From: Acinetobacter sichuanensis
Lineage (GTDB): Bacteria > Pseudomonadota > Gammaproteobacteria > Pseudomonadales > Moraxellaceae
Direction of reading: 5' to 3'
NCBI RefSeq assembly: GCF_003024515.2
Contig: NZ_PYIX02000014.1
Coordinates: 27,546 to 91,545 of the forward strand
Length of the DNA stretch: 64,000 bases
Shown here: positions 45,927 through 54,684 of the stretch, in pieces
Numbering within the stretch: position 1 is the first letter of the stretch
Layout: every line of letters begins with the position of its first letter
Program-made: the position numbers and the translations under genes
Notes under the pieces: generated by a model
The model's input: the letters and a program-made list of their open reading frames with translations, nothing else
Told to the model about the DNA's origin: nothing
Databases searched by the model: none

Positions 45927-46762
45927 TACTCAAAGAATTTGGCTGAAGCATTGGAGTTTGGTGTAGTGCGTTGCATCACATTATTAGCCACCGAATAGTT
46001 AGCCAGTGATGAAAGAGTACTTCCAGCCATGTATTTATTTTGAAAATCAACGCAAGTTGATGAAGAGCATTCCATCAATCCGACTGGAACAACGTTGTTA
46101 GATGCAATTGACGAGTAGTTCAATGCAACAGTCGCTTGCTGTTCAGAAAGTCGAGAACGAGAAAAAACAAAAGCAGTATCAATGTCGCCATACTGCAGAC
46201 CATTTGGAATCAAATTACAGACACCCATTTTTGCTTCTTCTACGCCACACGAGGTCGCCAAGTGAAACGCATATGGTGAGGTTGCTTCATCTGTTGAATT
46301 TGAGAAAAGTTTCCCTGAAACATCTTGCATGTATTTAGAAACGTTAAAGTCTTTTAAGTTTCTATTGAGATCGGTTTGTTCACGTTCTTCAAGAGCCGTA
46401 CAAAAAGCTGAATCAGGGAGGGCAGCATTCGTACCAGAATTTAAAATCGCTTTTTTGATCTCAATATTTTTATCGACACTTTGAATACCAGCAACGATCA
46501 TTTCTGAATCACGCGTTTGGTTATCAACAATTTGATTTGCACTGACCGCTGTTTGTTGAGTAGATACACGCACAGCAGAACGTACCATCAATTGCTGAGC
46601 TTGTATTGCAAGCTCAGAAAGGATAGTGCCAAGACTAAAAGCATTGGTAAAAAGTGGTACGGATAATAGACCAACCGTTAAAGTACCCACCGCAATTGCT
46701 TTAACAGGTGAAAACTGATTAACAGTAATTCTTCTTTTACGCAGATTATTTCTATTTTTCAT
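45926..46762 (-). CDS. Exported protein of a three-member paralogous set (member 1, shorter)
   Basis: 278 residues; GGGGGTGG precedes the ATG. Long basic n-region (N-R-N-N-L-R-K-R-R), hydrophobic core, cleavage likely near T-N-A at about 42. It shares L-G-T-I-L-S-E-L, N-Q-I-V-D-N-Q-T-R, and paired Cys in S-C-G-V-E-E-A-K-M-G-V-C with the two larger members, but lacks their C-terminal 120 residues. The last 40 residues add an extra Cys pair (L-M-E-C-S-S-S-T-C). It may be a truncated relative rather than a broken gene, because the frame is intact and coupled to member 2 by TAATG. Confidence 0.75.
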   Translation of the reverse strand: MKNRNNLRKRRITVNQFSPVKAIAVGTLTVGLLSVPLFTNAFSLGTILSELAIQAQQLMVRSAVRVSTQQTAVSANQIVDNQTRDSEMIVAGIQSVDKNIEIKKAILNSGTNAALPDSAFCTALEEREQTDLNRNLKDFNVSKYMQDVSGKLFSNSTDEATSPYAFHLATSCGVEEAKMGVCNLIPNGLQYGDIDTAFVFSRSRLSEQQATVALNYSSIASNNVVPVGLMECSSSTCVDFQNKYMAGSTLSSLANYSVANNVMQRTTPNSNASAKFFE

Positions 46763-46774
46763 ACCACCCCCAAC

Positions 46775-47737
46775 TTAAGAGAAAAAGTCTTTAATTGATT
46801 GGGTGACAGAAGTAGATTCTGAACTTGAAGTTTTTGCGTTAGACGGTGTGCTAGTACTGGCTTTTTGATCAGTTGAATAAGAAACTGGACTAGTCGAGCT
46901 ACTACCATTGATTGTATAAGTATCTCCACCCTCAAAAGCACCGCTAGGCATAACTAGACCAGGATCAAGTTTACCAAGTTGACCATTCACAGCAGTACCA
47001 AGCGCACCCGATACATCAGTATATTGACCCGCTTTGTTGATTTCACCTATAACATCATTCAATGGGCCAACAAGTTCAGTACTTGCAGTTTTCATTGCGT
47101 CACACGCTTTTTTAGTCGCGTAATCGACAACCATTTGTTGCGCTGCATTGATGATTGTATCAAGTGATGGAATAGTCACAGAAAGGTCAATGATTTTACC
47201 GATGTCAGCAAAACAGCCACCTTGACTAGCTGGACTGAACATTTTGTTAATATCGATTGGACGACCCCAAACCGTCATTTGTAGATCTAAGTTGTCTTTA
47301 ACGACTTTACCGATCCCATCAGTTGCACATGATTCAATATTGGTTTGAATGTTTTGAGCAGCTGCTTGTTCACCTTTTTTAACCGCCATGAAGTTGTTTT
47401 CAGCAGCAGTAGAGTTGAATGACGAATTAGAACTGGTAGACGAATAATATCCGCTATTTGAATTCGACAAAGGCGTATCACCACCAGAGCTACTTGCAAT
47501 GGTCGATGATGTTGCGATGTTTAAGTTACCCATGTTTTGAGTATTACTGGTAACAGAAGCAACGGAACTTTGTTGAACTGCAATAGCACTTGAACACCCA
47601 ATAACGGTAGCAACAAAAATGCTTAAAGCACTTTTAGTTTTAAAAGCTGGCTTAACATTTTGTAGATTAGGGTTAGTCCTTAAAGTCTTGCCCCGAACTT
47701 GTTGTAGCCTTTTAGCTTTCTTGTGATTGTTACGCAT
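46775..47737 (-). CDS. Unknown exported Ser/Thr-rich protein heading the secreted-protein operon
   Basis: 320 residues from the ATG at 47737, which has AAAGGG eight bases upstream; the frame would otherwise run to 47782. The n-region before the hydrophobic core is about 33 residues and Lys/Arg-rich, the same oddity seen in the next three genes. The mature part has a Ser/Asn-rich segment (about 60-110), then S-C-A-T-D-G, Q-G-G-C-F-A-D-I-G-K-I-I-D and a helical part with K-K-A-C-D-A-M, and ends in a Ser/Thr-rich tail. The G-C-F-A-D-I and K-K-A-C-D motifs resemble those of conjugative pilus or channel accessory proteins, but I cannot assign a family. Gap of 12 bp to the next gene. Confidence 0.75.
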   Translation of the reverse strand: MRNNHKKAKRLQQVRGKTLRTNPNLQNVKPAFKTKSALSIFVATVIGCSSAIAVQQSSVASVTSNTQNMGNLNIATSSTIASSSGGDTPLSNSNSGYYSSTSSNSSFNSTAAENNFMAVKKGEQAAAQNIQTNIESCATDGIGKVVKDNLDLQMTVWGRPIDINKMFSPASQGGCFADIGKIIDLSVTIPSLDTIINAAQQMVVDYATKKACDAMKTASTELVGPLNDVIGEINKAGQYTDVSGALGTAVNGQLGKLDPGLVMPSGAFEGGDTYTINGSSSTSPVSYSTDQKASTSTPSNAKTSSSESTSVTQSIKDFFS

Positions 47738-47762
47738 ATCTAGCCCTTTAAAAGAGTTATGA

Positions 47763-48569
47763 TTAATGTTTTTTAGAAGCAAGTTCGCAAAGCACTACAA
47801 CATCTTTTACTACAGCTTCACTACTTAAATATAAGGTAGCTATAAGGTGTTTTAACTCATATATCCTTTTAGCGAACTTATATATAGAATCATAATACCA
47901 TTCTTCACCATATTGTAGTATATACTTCTCATTGGTTAAACATAGTTTTATGAATTCTTTTAAAATAGGACGCTTAAAAATAATAGCTGTCGTAATATAT
48001 ATAAACTGAGTACTAACCAAACACATTAAAGTATTAATTAGCTCTACTTCCTCTTTTAAGCATTCCTGTAAAACCGATGGCTTTAGGGTTTTAGAAAAAC
48101 CTTCCTCAGTCACAATATCTTTTAAAAAACCTGAATCCGAGTACTTATTTTTCAGAAAATTACTTAATTCATGCACGTTCTTTAAGTAAATATTGATCTG
48201 ATCTTTAGACGCAGTTTTGAAATGTTCCTCTACACGTTTTGGATCGTTTAACGTGATGTCGAGCATTTCAGATTCATTATTTTTTTGATTTAAAAGCACA
48301 AAAGCGGTGAAGCTGGTAACTTTGCGTGTTTCGCCAAGATAGCCACTACTGCAAGCATTCAAAAAAACAAGGCAATGCTGTTCAGTAAGATACAAGCCGT
48401 ATTCTTTTGGTGTACCTGGTTCAAAGAAATTGAGTGAACGCTTATCAAAATGAAAAGTGTTCTCTAAGGTCTGACAAAAGTAGTTAATAGAGTGTACAAA
48501 AGCTTCTGGTACAAAGGTTGTAGGCTCTTGAGACAATGCTATGTTTTGGCTTTCTATGCTCATTCCCAC
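47763..48569 (-). CDS. Unknown cytoplasmic protein
   Basis: 268 residues from a GTG at 48569 with AGAGGA seven bases upstream; an ATG two codons later is possible. No signal peptide or membrane segment; mostly helical with a run of Phe, Tyr and Leu (Y-I-T-T-A-I-I-F) that may be buried. It ends 25 bp before the secreted-protein gene at 47737, so it could start the same transcript. Within the gene, at 47918, is another copy of GTATATAC, which may be fortuitous. Function unknown. Confidence 0.72.
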   Translation of the reverse strand: MGMSIESQNIALSQEPTTFVPEAFVHSINYFCQTLENTFHFDKRSLNFFEPGTPKEYGLYLTEQHCLVFLNACSSGYLGETRKVTSFTAFVLLNQKNNESEMLDITLNDPKRVEEHFKTASKDQINIYLKNVHELSNFLKNKYSDSGFLKDIVTEEGFSKTLKPSVLQECLKEEVELINTLMCLVSTQFIYITTAIIFKRPILKEFIKLCLTNEKYILQYGEEWYYDSIYKFAKRIYELKHLIATLYLSSEAVVKDVVVLCELASKKH

Positions 48570-48572
48570 GAT

Positions 48573-49001
48573 TTAGTCCTCTTTGAGAGGTAGGGCGTAA
48601 TAGCCCATTTGACTTAAAACACGTAAAGGAATATCAAAGTTAAGACTTTGCGTTAGACCAGATTTAGGGTTAAAGGTTTTAGCTGAAGCTATAAACAAAG
48701 TTTGCTCATTAATAAACACTTGAATGCTATTCGTGACTTTTTGTTCATCAAGTATGACGCCACATACAATATCTAATTTCACATCAAACGTATAAGCATC
48801 CATTTGAACGTCTATTGATTCCCAATCGATCGTCATGAACAAGTTTTGGTTTTCAAATTCCAAATTACCTTCTTCAAGAGCTTTATGGATTAATCCCTTT
48901 TCTAATAATTCCAAGTAAAACGCATGTAAAGGCGTTGCATCTGCAAAACCATGAGGATTAAACGGCGTTCTTGTCGGTTCAGTGATTTTAGTTTGAATCA
49001 T
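48573..49001 (-). CDS. Unknown cytoplasmic protein
   Basis: 142 residues from the ATG at 49001, chosen because ATGGAG lies seven bases before it; the frame could open four codons upstream. Beta-rich (V-K-L-D-I-V-C-G-V-I-L), no signal peptide, no recognised family. It is followed 3 bp later by the gene at 47763-48569, suggesting one operon. Function unknown. Confidence 0.7.
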   Translation of the reverse strand: MIQTKITEPTRTPFNPHGFADATPLHAFYLELLEKGLIHKALEEGNLEFENQNLFMTIDWESIDVQMDAYTFDVKLDIVCGVILDEQKVTNSIQVFINEQTLFIASAKTFNPKSGLTQSLNFDIPLRVLSQMGYYALPLKED

Positions 49002-49069
49002 GTTTAACTCCATTAAAGGGTATTTAGATTCTATCTTAAAACACCCTAAATGTTTTTATTTAAAATTAA

Positions 49070-49963
49070 TTAAAACCCATTGCTATAAGTTGAAGCGCTT
49101 TCTTTAGTTTTAACGTTTTCAAGATTGCTTTGCGTAATAGTATCTTTGTAATGCTGACTAAACGTATTTTTACCCGTTTCGTTTATGTTCTTAAGCTCAT
49201 TTTTAATGACCTTAAGATAGTCTTGATATTTTGGTGACTGTTCTACATAAACTTCGGTCGCTGCAATTGAGAACATGTTCTTATCATTGGTTGCGATCGG
49301 AAATAGGGCAGTATAGGAAGCATCTTGCTTGAGCTGGTCTACAGTTGTTTGTTGCTCAATGATCTTCGCCTGATAGTCCAACAATGTTTTATTGATGTTT
49401 TCATGACTATGGATAACGAAATTCAACTGTCTGTCATTCGGACGTTCAAGGGTAAACGGCTGATCGATACCAGAAAGCTTATTACAGATCTCCATATTGT
49501 ATCGGTAGGCTTCAAACGAGTCTGAAAAGTGATTAAAGTCTTTTCGGAGAGCATTATTGTTTTCTAAGTCTTGCTGAAAGTCTTGAAAGCATTGCAATAC
49601 ATATTCATCTTCATTTTTTTCAACGAATAATTGAGCGATGTTGGAGCACTGGTGCCGTTCGCAGAGATCCGCAAGCTTTTGAATGCTTTTAACCTCATTT
49701 TTCTTTTCTAAGATATTGCGTAAATGTAGCTGAGTTGCCCGATACTCTTGCATCAACATATTGTGATGCTCGACAAATAGCTCATAATCGCTTTTAAGGT
49801 ACGGACTGGCACCTTCAATCTCACGCTCTACCTTTTCATGCTTAGAGTTGATTTGAACACGCTCACGCGTGGTATTCACTGTATTTTGACCAAAACCACC
49901 TAAGATTTTATCAAAAGTAATCATCGCATCGATGTCGCCAGTTACGTTTTTATAGAGATCCAT
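49070..49963 (-). CDS. Unknown coiled-coil protein coupled to the 1,468-residue gene
   Basis: 297 residues, highly charged and helical with a predicted coiled coil at about 35-170 (Q-L-H-L-R-N-I-L-E-K-K-N-E, D-L-E-N-N-N-A-L-R-K-D) and further helices after. No signal peptide or membrane segment. The gene starts 2 bp after the stop of the 1,468-residue gene, with GGGGCG overlapping that end, so the two products are probably made together and may bind each other. No family recognised. Confidence 0.74.
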   Translation of the reverse strand: MDLYKNVTGDIDAMITFDKILGGFGQNTVNTTRERVQINSKHEKVEREIEGASPYLKSDYELFVEHHNMLMQEYRATQLHLRNILEKKNEVKSIQKLADLCERHQCSNIAQLFVEKNEDEYVLQCFQDFQQDLENNNALRKDFNHFSDSFEAYRYNMEICNKLSGIDQPFTLERPNDRQLNFVIHSHENINKTLLDYQAKIIEQQTTVDQLKQDASYTALFPIATNDKNMFSIAATEVYVEQSPKYQDYLKVIKNELKNINETGKNTFSQHYKDTITQSNLENVKTKESASTYSNGF

Positions 49964-49965
49964 GA

Positions 49966-52900
49966 TTAACGCCCCAATGTTTGATCATTGTCATGATCGT
50001 TTCTACGTGCGACTTCTAAATCTATATGCTTATCAAGGTCACTCAAAAATTGAGATGTCGTATTTTTCTCAAGCTTTACTTGGTCTAAGTAGTTTTTAGT
50101 ATTGAGATTCAAACCATCTTGGAGCGCTTCTAAGCGTAGGCCAGTTTTATCAAAATCAGCTTCAAGGATCTGATTCACTTCTTTGATTTTTTCCATGTCT
50201 TGCTGTTCTAGACGGTGTAACTTCACATCCTCATGAATCGCAGCGATATAGTGATCGGTTAAGATCTCTTGCTTTAAGTGCTGAAGCGCAATTTCCACGT
50301 TTCCTGTTTCGGCAATCACGGCGTTGAAGCTGTCAAAGATTTGACCTGTTTCAGCCGAGTTTCTAAATTCAACAATACGAGGCTCAACACTATTAAGGTT
50401 TACAAACTTGGCATCACCATACGCAGTAGGTAGTACTAGATGATCATCCATACATTCAAAAAGTTGCTTATATTCAGCATTCATAAGATTTGATGCTGCT
50501 TGAAGCTTTAAATCTTGTTGTAACGTGTCTAGGCGTTGGTTGAGATGTAGAAAGCTTTGAACATACATCTCGTTTTGAGAGTTTTCAGGCGCAACAACGG
50601 TTGAGGCCATACCTTTAACAACATTTTTCAGTTGCGTATTTTGAATCTGATCAGCAATTTGATTAAGCGCGTTAATGTGATCGGCTTTCACAAGGTTATT
50701 GTTTTTCAGTTGTTCAATAAATTGATTTTGTTCAATCACTTTTTCACTTTCCTTTTCGCTGAATAACGAATCTTTAATTTGTTGTTTCACCTGGTCCAAG
50801 TTAGAGAAGAGGTGAAGTACTTCTTGTTCATTGCTGTTATTGACTGCATTTAGCAATGTAACAAACACATCATGGCTGATTAGTTGTTGCTGATTATTTT
50901 CCGCATTCTGAAATTCAGCAATTTGACTACGGCTAATGACTTCAACACCAACATCATTGATATAGCTTGCGCCAATCGGGGAGAGTTGATTATCTGGAGC
51001 TTTTACGGCGTAGTACTCGCCTGATTTGCCATCATCTTTGGCGCATAGACCAATATATGTATTGCCATCTTGCGTAATGATTTTTGAACCGATGCTATTG
51101 AGTGCTGCAGAGGGTTGTAACGTACTCAAAGTTTGAATCAATTCTTTTTCGCGATTTTGATGAATTGCATTACTTACTGCCTGGTAAACTTCAGGATCTA
51201 AATAAGTCACCTGATTGGCAGATTCTTCATTGAGCGCCGTGACAGTATTCCACTCTAAAATATCTTTACGCGGTATCGTTGTAATACCGGCATTAATAAT
51301 ATCTTCCGTGGTAATTTGACGATCAAGGTTAGTAATGGCCACGGCGTTGTATTCGGGTGCAATTGATTTATGACCTTCCGAATCTGAAGTCAGTACCACG
51401 AATTGACCGTAATCCGTTTTCACCATGGCACCTACAACACTGAGCTTGCCTTCCAAAATCATTTTTGAAAGTTCAAGTTCACGTTCGGCAGATCTGGCAT
51501 AAGTATTAGTCTGTTCTGCAGTATTGTTGATGGTATCGGCTTTGAGCTTGTCTAAATATTCACTTGAAAATTTACCAAGCGCATTTAACTCGTCTATCGG
51601 CTCGACAGACTCCAGCTCATACAGTGGAACGGTAGAGGATTCATTCACGATGTCTTTAAGATAAAGCACATCTTGTTCAGTGATATTTTCGAGATCTTCA
51701 ATCACCGAAAGAGGCACAACGATCGCACGTTTATCCAGATTATCGGAAGCTATATCCAAAACAACCATATTGGTTTGGGTTGTTTCATCTTCATAAACCA
51801 TACCGACAAACTGTTCAATTTCAGCATAAGAAACATTGTTGTGACGGTCTTTAAAGAATGCTTCTAAGTCAGAATCATGATCAACATAAATACTGTCATA
51901 AGGGTTCATTGGTTTACCGTCATTGTTTTGGTCTTGGCTTTGCGGTGCTGATTGAGTTGCCGACTGTTCTGCAGTATTGCCTTTAAACTTACCCAAAAGG
52001 TTTGAAAGTTTAGATTTGACTTTCTTTACTTGATCCGAAATTATTTGACCTGATTGATAGGCACGTTGAATAAACTGATCTTTGTATGAAGCTTTGGCTT
52101 CTTCAGTCATTTGTTCTGGATCTTGCCCTAATGGATATTCGGCACCAAGGAACATACGTGCTTGTTCTAAGTACTGAGAACAAATGGGTTCAAAAAAGCG
52201 ACCTTCAAACTCATGGATCTTTTCAGACTTAATGCCTTCATGCAGTTCTTCAATTGAGAGAAACGTTACTTTGTCTTCAATCGCTTCTAAATAGAACGGC
52301 GTAATCGGGGTAGGTGCATCGCTACCTTCCACTTGAGGCGGTAAATCTGCTTCTTTAACTAGTTTGATAAATGGGGTAGAGGATTCAACACCTTCGACAG
52401 AATCCTTACCGACTACATCAATCACGATGTATTGTTCACCGTCAATGGCATAGACTTTACCGACATTTAGATCGAATTCTTCTAAGGTAACGCCGTCACG
52501 GTCTTTATTCAGTTGAGTGGTATATGGATCGTTTAAAAGAGGCAACATTTGCTCTTTAGAGATCGGTTTTAAAATATCGGCATTCTTACCAAGTTCAGTC
52601 AATTTTGATTTATCGGCTGTATTGGCAAGCTGTTCGGGTTGTTGTGCGTCTGGATGGTTACTTTTAACGGTAACATCAGGATTGATTGGTTTATCCCAAA
52701 TGTTTTTCAGGTTATCAAGGCTTTTGTTCTTGTTGAACATGGCCATAATCGCTGCAATGATCAACTTGATTGTTTTCTTAACCAGTTCAATCATGACTGC
52801 AATCATTTTTGCACTGAGCGCAGCGAGTTCATCAGCGACCGTTCGTGGATGGCCGTGGCTATTTTCACGCGCTAAAGGAGGACGTTCGTTACCTTCCTCA

Positions 52901-54372
52901 TTTCGCATATCCTTAAAGCTTTTAGAGGCAACGCTACTTGCAGCCAAACTTGCTTTGTCTTGTGGACCACCAGCAATGTTTAATGTGCTCTTTGGTGTAC
53001 CTTTTGGTGCATTCGGATCAGCTGATTCAACATCTTCCTTTACTGTCTCTTTAGTCTTCTGATTTTCTTTATGTTCTTTCAAAAGTAGAGCAGCTTGTAA
53101 CTGGTCGCTATGTTCACGGGTTTCTAATAACTGAATTACTTCCTTGGTTAACGTGTCCGTATTGAATTCAAGATAGTGAATCTCAAGTTGTTCAAGTCGA
53201 GCAGCTGTATGGTCGCTATTCACACGCCATTGATCCATGACGATAGATTTTGGCACTAAGCCAAGTTCTTCAGCTTCAATCCCACGAATTAAGCAAAAGT
53301 CACGCACTTGGCGCATCAATGCGTTAATTTGGTTTTTATCGGTTAATTCACCTGAAAAATAGGTATTCGGTGCACCCGTAACTTCGTTGTAGATCTGCTG
53401 TTTTGCTTCACGCACGACTTGGTTTTGGTTAATCAGGCCTTCAATCGCGAATTGACGATTACTCAGGAAGTTGAGGGCATTTTCTTTAGTTGCACCCTTC
53501 AGGCTTAAACCATAGTAGGGCTGAGTGATAAAAGATTTTGTCTCAAAGTTAAAGAGGGTTTTTTCAGCCACTTGAACGGCTTCAAATGGATTCTCTTCTT
53601 TGGAAAGGAGGAAATCAGGATCATTGTCTGATAGGAATAATTTAGAGTCTGCAGTTGTATATACACGGTCTTCAACTTGCAATGAACTGTTATTTTCAGC
53701 AATATTGCCTAATCCTTGGTCCAGTGCGTTTTTAGTCTGGATTTTATTCAGATCCGCAATAAACTTAAGATCATCATCATTCTGCAGATCAAGCCCGATG
53801 TCTGCAAAGAATTCTAATTGACTGGCTGGATCTCTTTGCTCAAGTGCATCAAATACTTTACCAATCAGAACAGGATCAAGTTCAGCTAAATCATTGACAG
53901 TGACAGCGGAAAGATCAAACGTGTTTTCAGGAATGATGGACTGTTCATTCTCGTAGTTCGGGTAGCTACTACGCTCATAATCACCTTCGTCAAAAAACAT
54001 CGGTTCATCATCGTTCAACCGAGTATCTTCAAGAGGGGGAGCGTAATCATAATCTGGGTGCCCAGGAGGTACAGAGTTACCGCCCATAGGCTGATCATAT
54101 TGATACCCATCATCTTGCATGACTGGCGGTTCTTCCATTAATGGAGGTTCAGATAGGGGATCATTGCTATATGGTTCAGACTGGTATTGTTGCGATTGAT
54201 CTTGTGCAACATTGTTTTGTTGTGGCGTAGGCTGGATGGATTGAAATTTCACGCCGTCCAAACTTAAATCATCCCACTGTTCCAGGCCCTCATTGAAAGT
54301 TAATGATTGGCCGTCTTGCAGTTGATCAAGTGTTTGCTCGTCAAAATTATCTTGTTTAGGGCTTTGGTCCAT
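49966..54372 (-). CDS. Large protein with four internal repeats and a hydrophobic segment
   Basis: 1,468 residues; AAGGAT precedes the ATG. Order: an acidic, Pro/Gln/Tyr-rich disordered start (1-150); a helical domain (150-440); a hydrophobic/amphipathic stretch near 520-546 (A-V-M-I-E-L-V-K-K-T-I-K-L-I-I-A-A-I); four related beta-rich repeats at about 637-710, 855-925, 980-1042 and 1094-1154, each opening V/I-G-x-x-(Y/V) with (Y/F)-(I/V)-V-(L/I) next and closing with L/I-x-x-x-(D/E)-I/L; and a helical end (1160-1468). No enzyme motif or family recognised. The hydrophobic stretch suggests membrane association. It is close to the DarB-like module and the giant proteins in size and strand, so it may belong to the same delivered set; this is inference. 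Confidence 0.78.
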   Translation of the reverse strand: MDQSPKQDNFDEQTLDQLQDGQSLTFNEGLEQWDDLSLDGVKFQSIQPTPQQNNVAQDQSQQYQSEPYSNDPLSEPPLMEEPPVMQDDGYQYDQPMGGNSVPPGHPDYDYAPPLEDTRLNDDEPMFFDEGDYERSSYPNYENEQSIIPENTFDLSAVTVNDLAELDPVLIGKVFDALEQRDPASQLEFFADIGLDLQNDDDLKFIADLNKIQTKNALDQGLGNIAENNSSLQVEDRVYTTADSKLFLSDNDPDFLLSKEENPFEAVQVAEKTLFNFETKSFITQPYYGLSLKGATKENALNFLSNRQFAIEGLINQNQVVREAKQQIYNEVTGAPNTYFSGELTDKNQINALMRQVRDFCLIRGIEAEELGLVPKSIVMDQWRVNSDHTAARLEQLEIHYLEFNTDTLTKEVIQLLETREHSDQLQAALLLKEHKENQKTKETVKEDVESADPNAPKGTPKSTLNIAGGPQDKASLAASSVASKSFKDMRNEEGNERPPLARENSHGHPRTVADELAALSAKMIAVMIELVKKTIKLIIAAIMAMFNKNKSLDNLKNIWDKPINPDVTVKSNHPDAQQPEQLANTADKSKLTELGKNADILKPISKEQMLPLLNDPYTTQLNKDRDGVTLEEFDLNVGKVYAIDGEQYIVIDVVGKDSVEGVESSTPFIKLVKEADLPPQVEGSDAPTPITPFYLEAIEDKVTFLSIEELHEGIKSEKIHEFEGRFFEPICSQYLEQARMFLGAEYPLGQDPEQMTEEAKASYKDQFIQRAYQSGQIISDQVKKVKSKLSNLLGKFKGNTAEQSATQSAPQSQDQNNDGKPMNPYDSIYVDHDSDLEAFFKDRHNNVSYAEIEQFVGMVYEDETTQTNMVVLDIASDNLDKRAIVVPLSVIEDLENITEQDVLYLKDIVNESSTVPLYELESVEPIDELNALGKFSSEYLDKLKADTINNTAEQTNTYARSAERELELSKMILEGKLSVVGAMVKTDYGQFVVLTSDSEGHKSIAPEYNAVAITNLDRQITTEDIINAGITTIPRKDILEWNTVTALNEESANQVTYLDPEVYQAVSNAIHQNREKELIQTLSTLQPSAALNSIGSKIITQDGNTYIGLCAKDDGKSGEYYAVKAPDNQLSPIGASYINDVGVEVISRSQIAEFQNAENNQQQLISHDVFVTLLNAVNNSNEQEVLHLFSNLDQVKQQIKDSLFSEKESEKVIEQNQFIEQLKNNNLVKADHINALNQIADQIQNTQLKNVVKGMASTVVAPENSQNEMYVQSFLHLNQRLDTLQQDLKLQAASNLMNAEYKQLFECMDDHLVLPTAYGDAKFVNLNSVEPRIVEFRNSAETGQIFDSFNAVIAETGNVEIALQHLKQEILTDHYIAAIHEDVKLHRLEQQDMEKIKEVNQILEADFDKTGLRLEALQDGLNLNTKNYLDQVKLEKNTTSQFLSDLDKHIDLEVARRNDHDNDQTLGR

Positions 54373-54405
54373 ATTTGATCCTTATGACAGGTGGCCTTTC
54401 TGATT

Positions 54406-54555
54406 TTAAGAGTCCTTTTTAGAATCTGTATCAACATTCCAAATAAAGTCTTCTTTAAAGTCAGAATTAAAACCAGTTGTGATGTCTAATTCACTGTCAA
54501 AATCCACTAAATCTGAGTTATTAGAAGATTCCTCTAAGGGATTAGAGTTGCACAT
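54406..54555 (-). CDS. Small acidic protein, start uncertain
   Basis: 49 residues from the ATG at 54555, with CAGG upstream at good spacing. The frame extends to an ATG at 54612, but that start would sit 1 bp from a GTATATAC palindrome and lacks a ribosome site. The product is Asp/Ser/Asn-rich with no recognised motif. It lies between the helicase giant and the 1,468-residue gene, with about 35 bp to the latter. It may be a real small protein or a chance frame. Confidence 0.4.
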   Translation of the reverse strand: MCNSNPLEESSNNSDLVDFDSELDITTGFNSDFKEDFIWNVDTDSKKDS

Positions 54556-54612
54556 AAAATACCTGTATTTGTTTTTTAAAACGTCAATGTGATCGTCACA
54601 GATATGATACAT

Positions 54613-54669
54613 GGTATATACGAACTAGACCACACGTAATTGTTATTCACGTATGGTCTGGTATATACC
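54613..54669. promoter_or_regulatory. 57-bp composite palindrome with two GTATATAC sites
   Basis: Outer elements GGTATATAC (54613-54621) and GGTATATACC (54660-54669) flank an inverted repeat AGACCACACGT (54627-54637) and ACGTATGGTCT (54649-54659) that matches at 10 of 11 positions around an 11-bp centre. It lies between the stop of the helicase giant and the next minus-strand genes. Regulator binding or mRNA processing are both possible. Confidence 0.6.
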
Positions 54670-54684
54670 TTTTAAGGGAGGGTT

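Noticed and set aside
54556..54612. Longer form of the small acidic gene
   Set aside because: Its ATG would lie 1 bp from a palindromic regulatory-looking site with no ribosome site in front.
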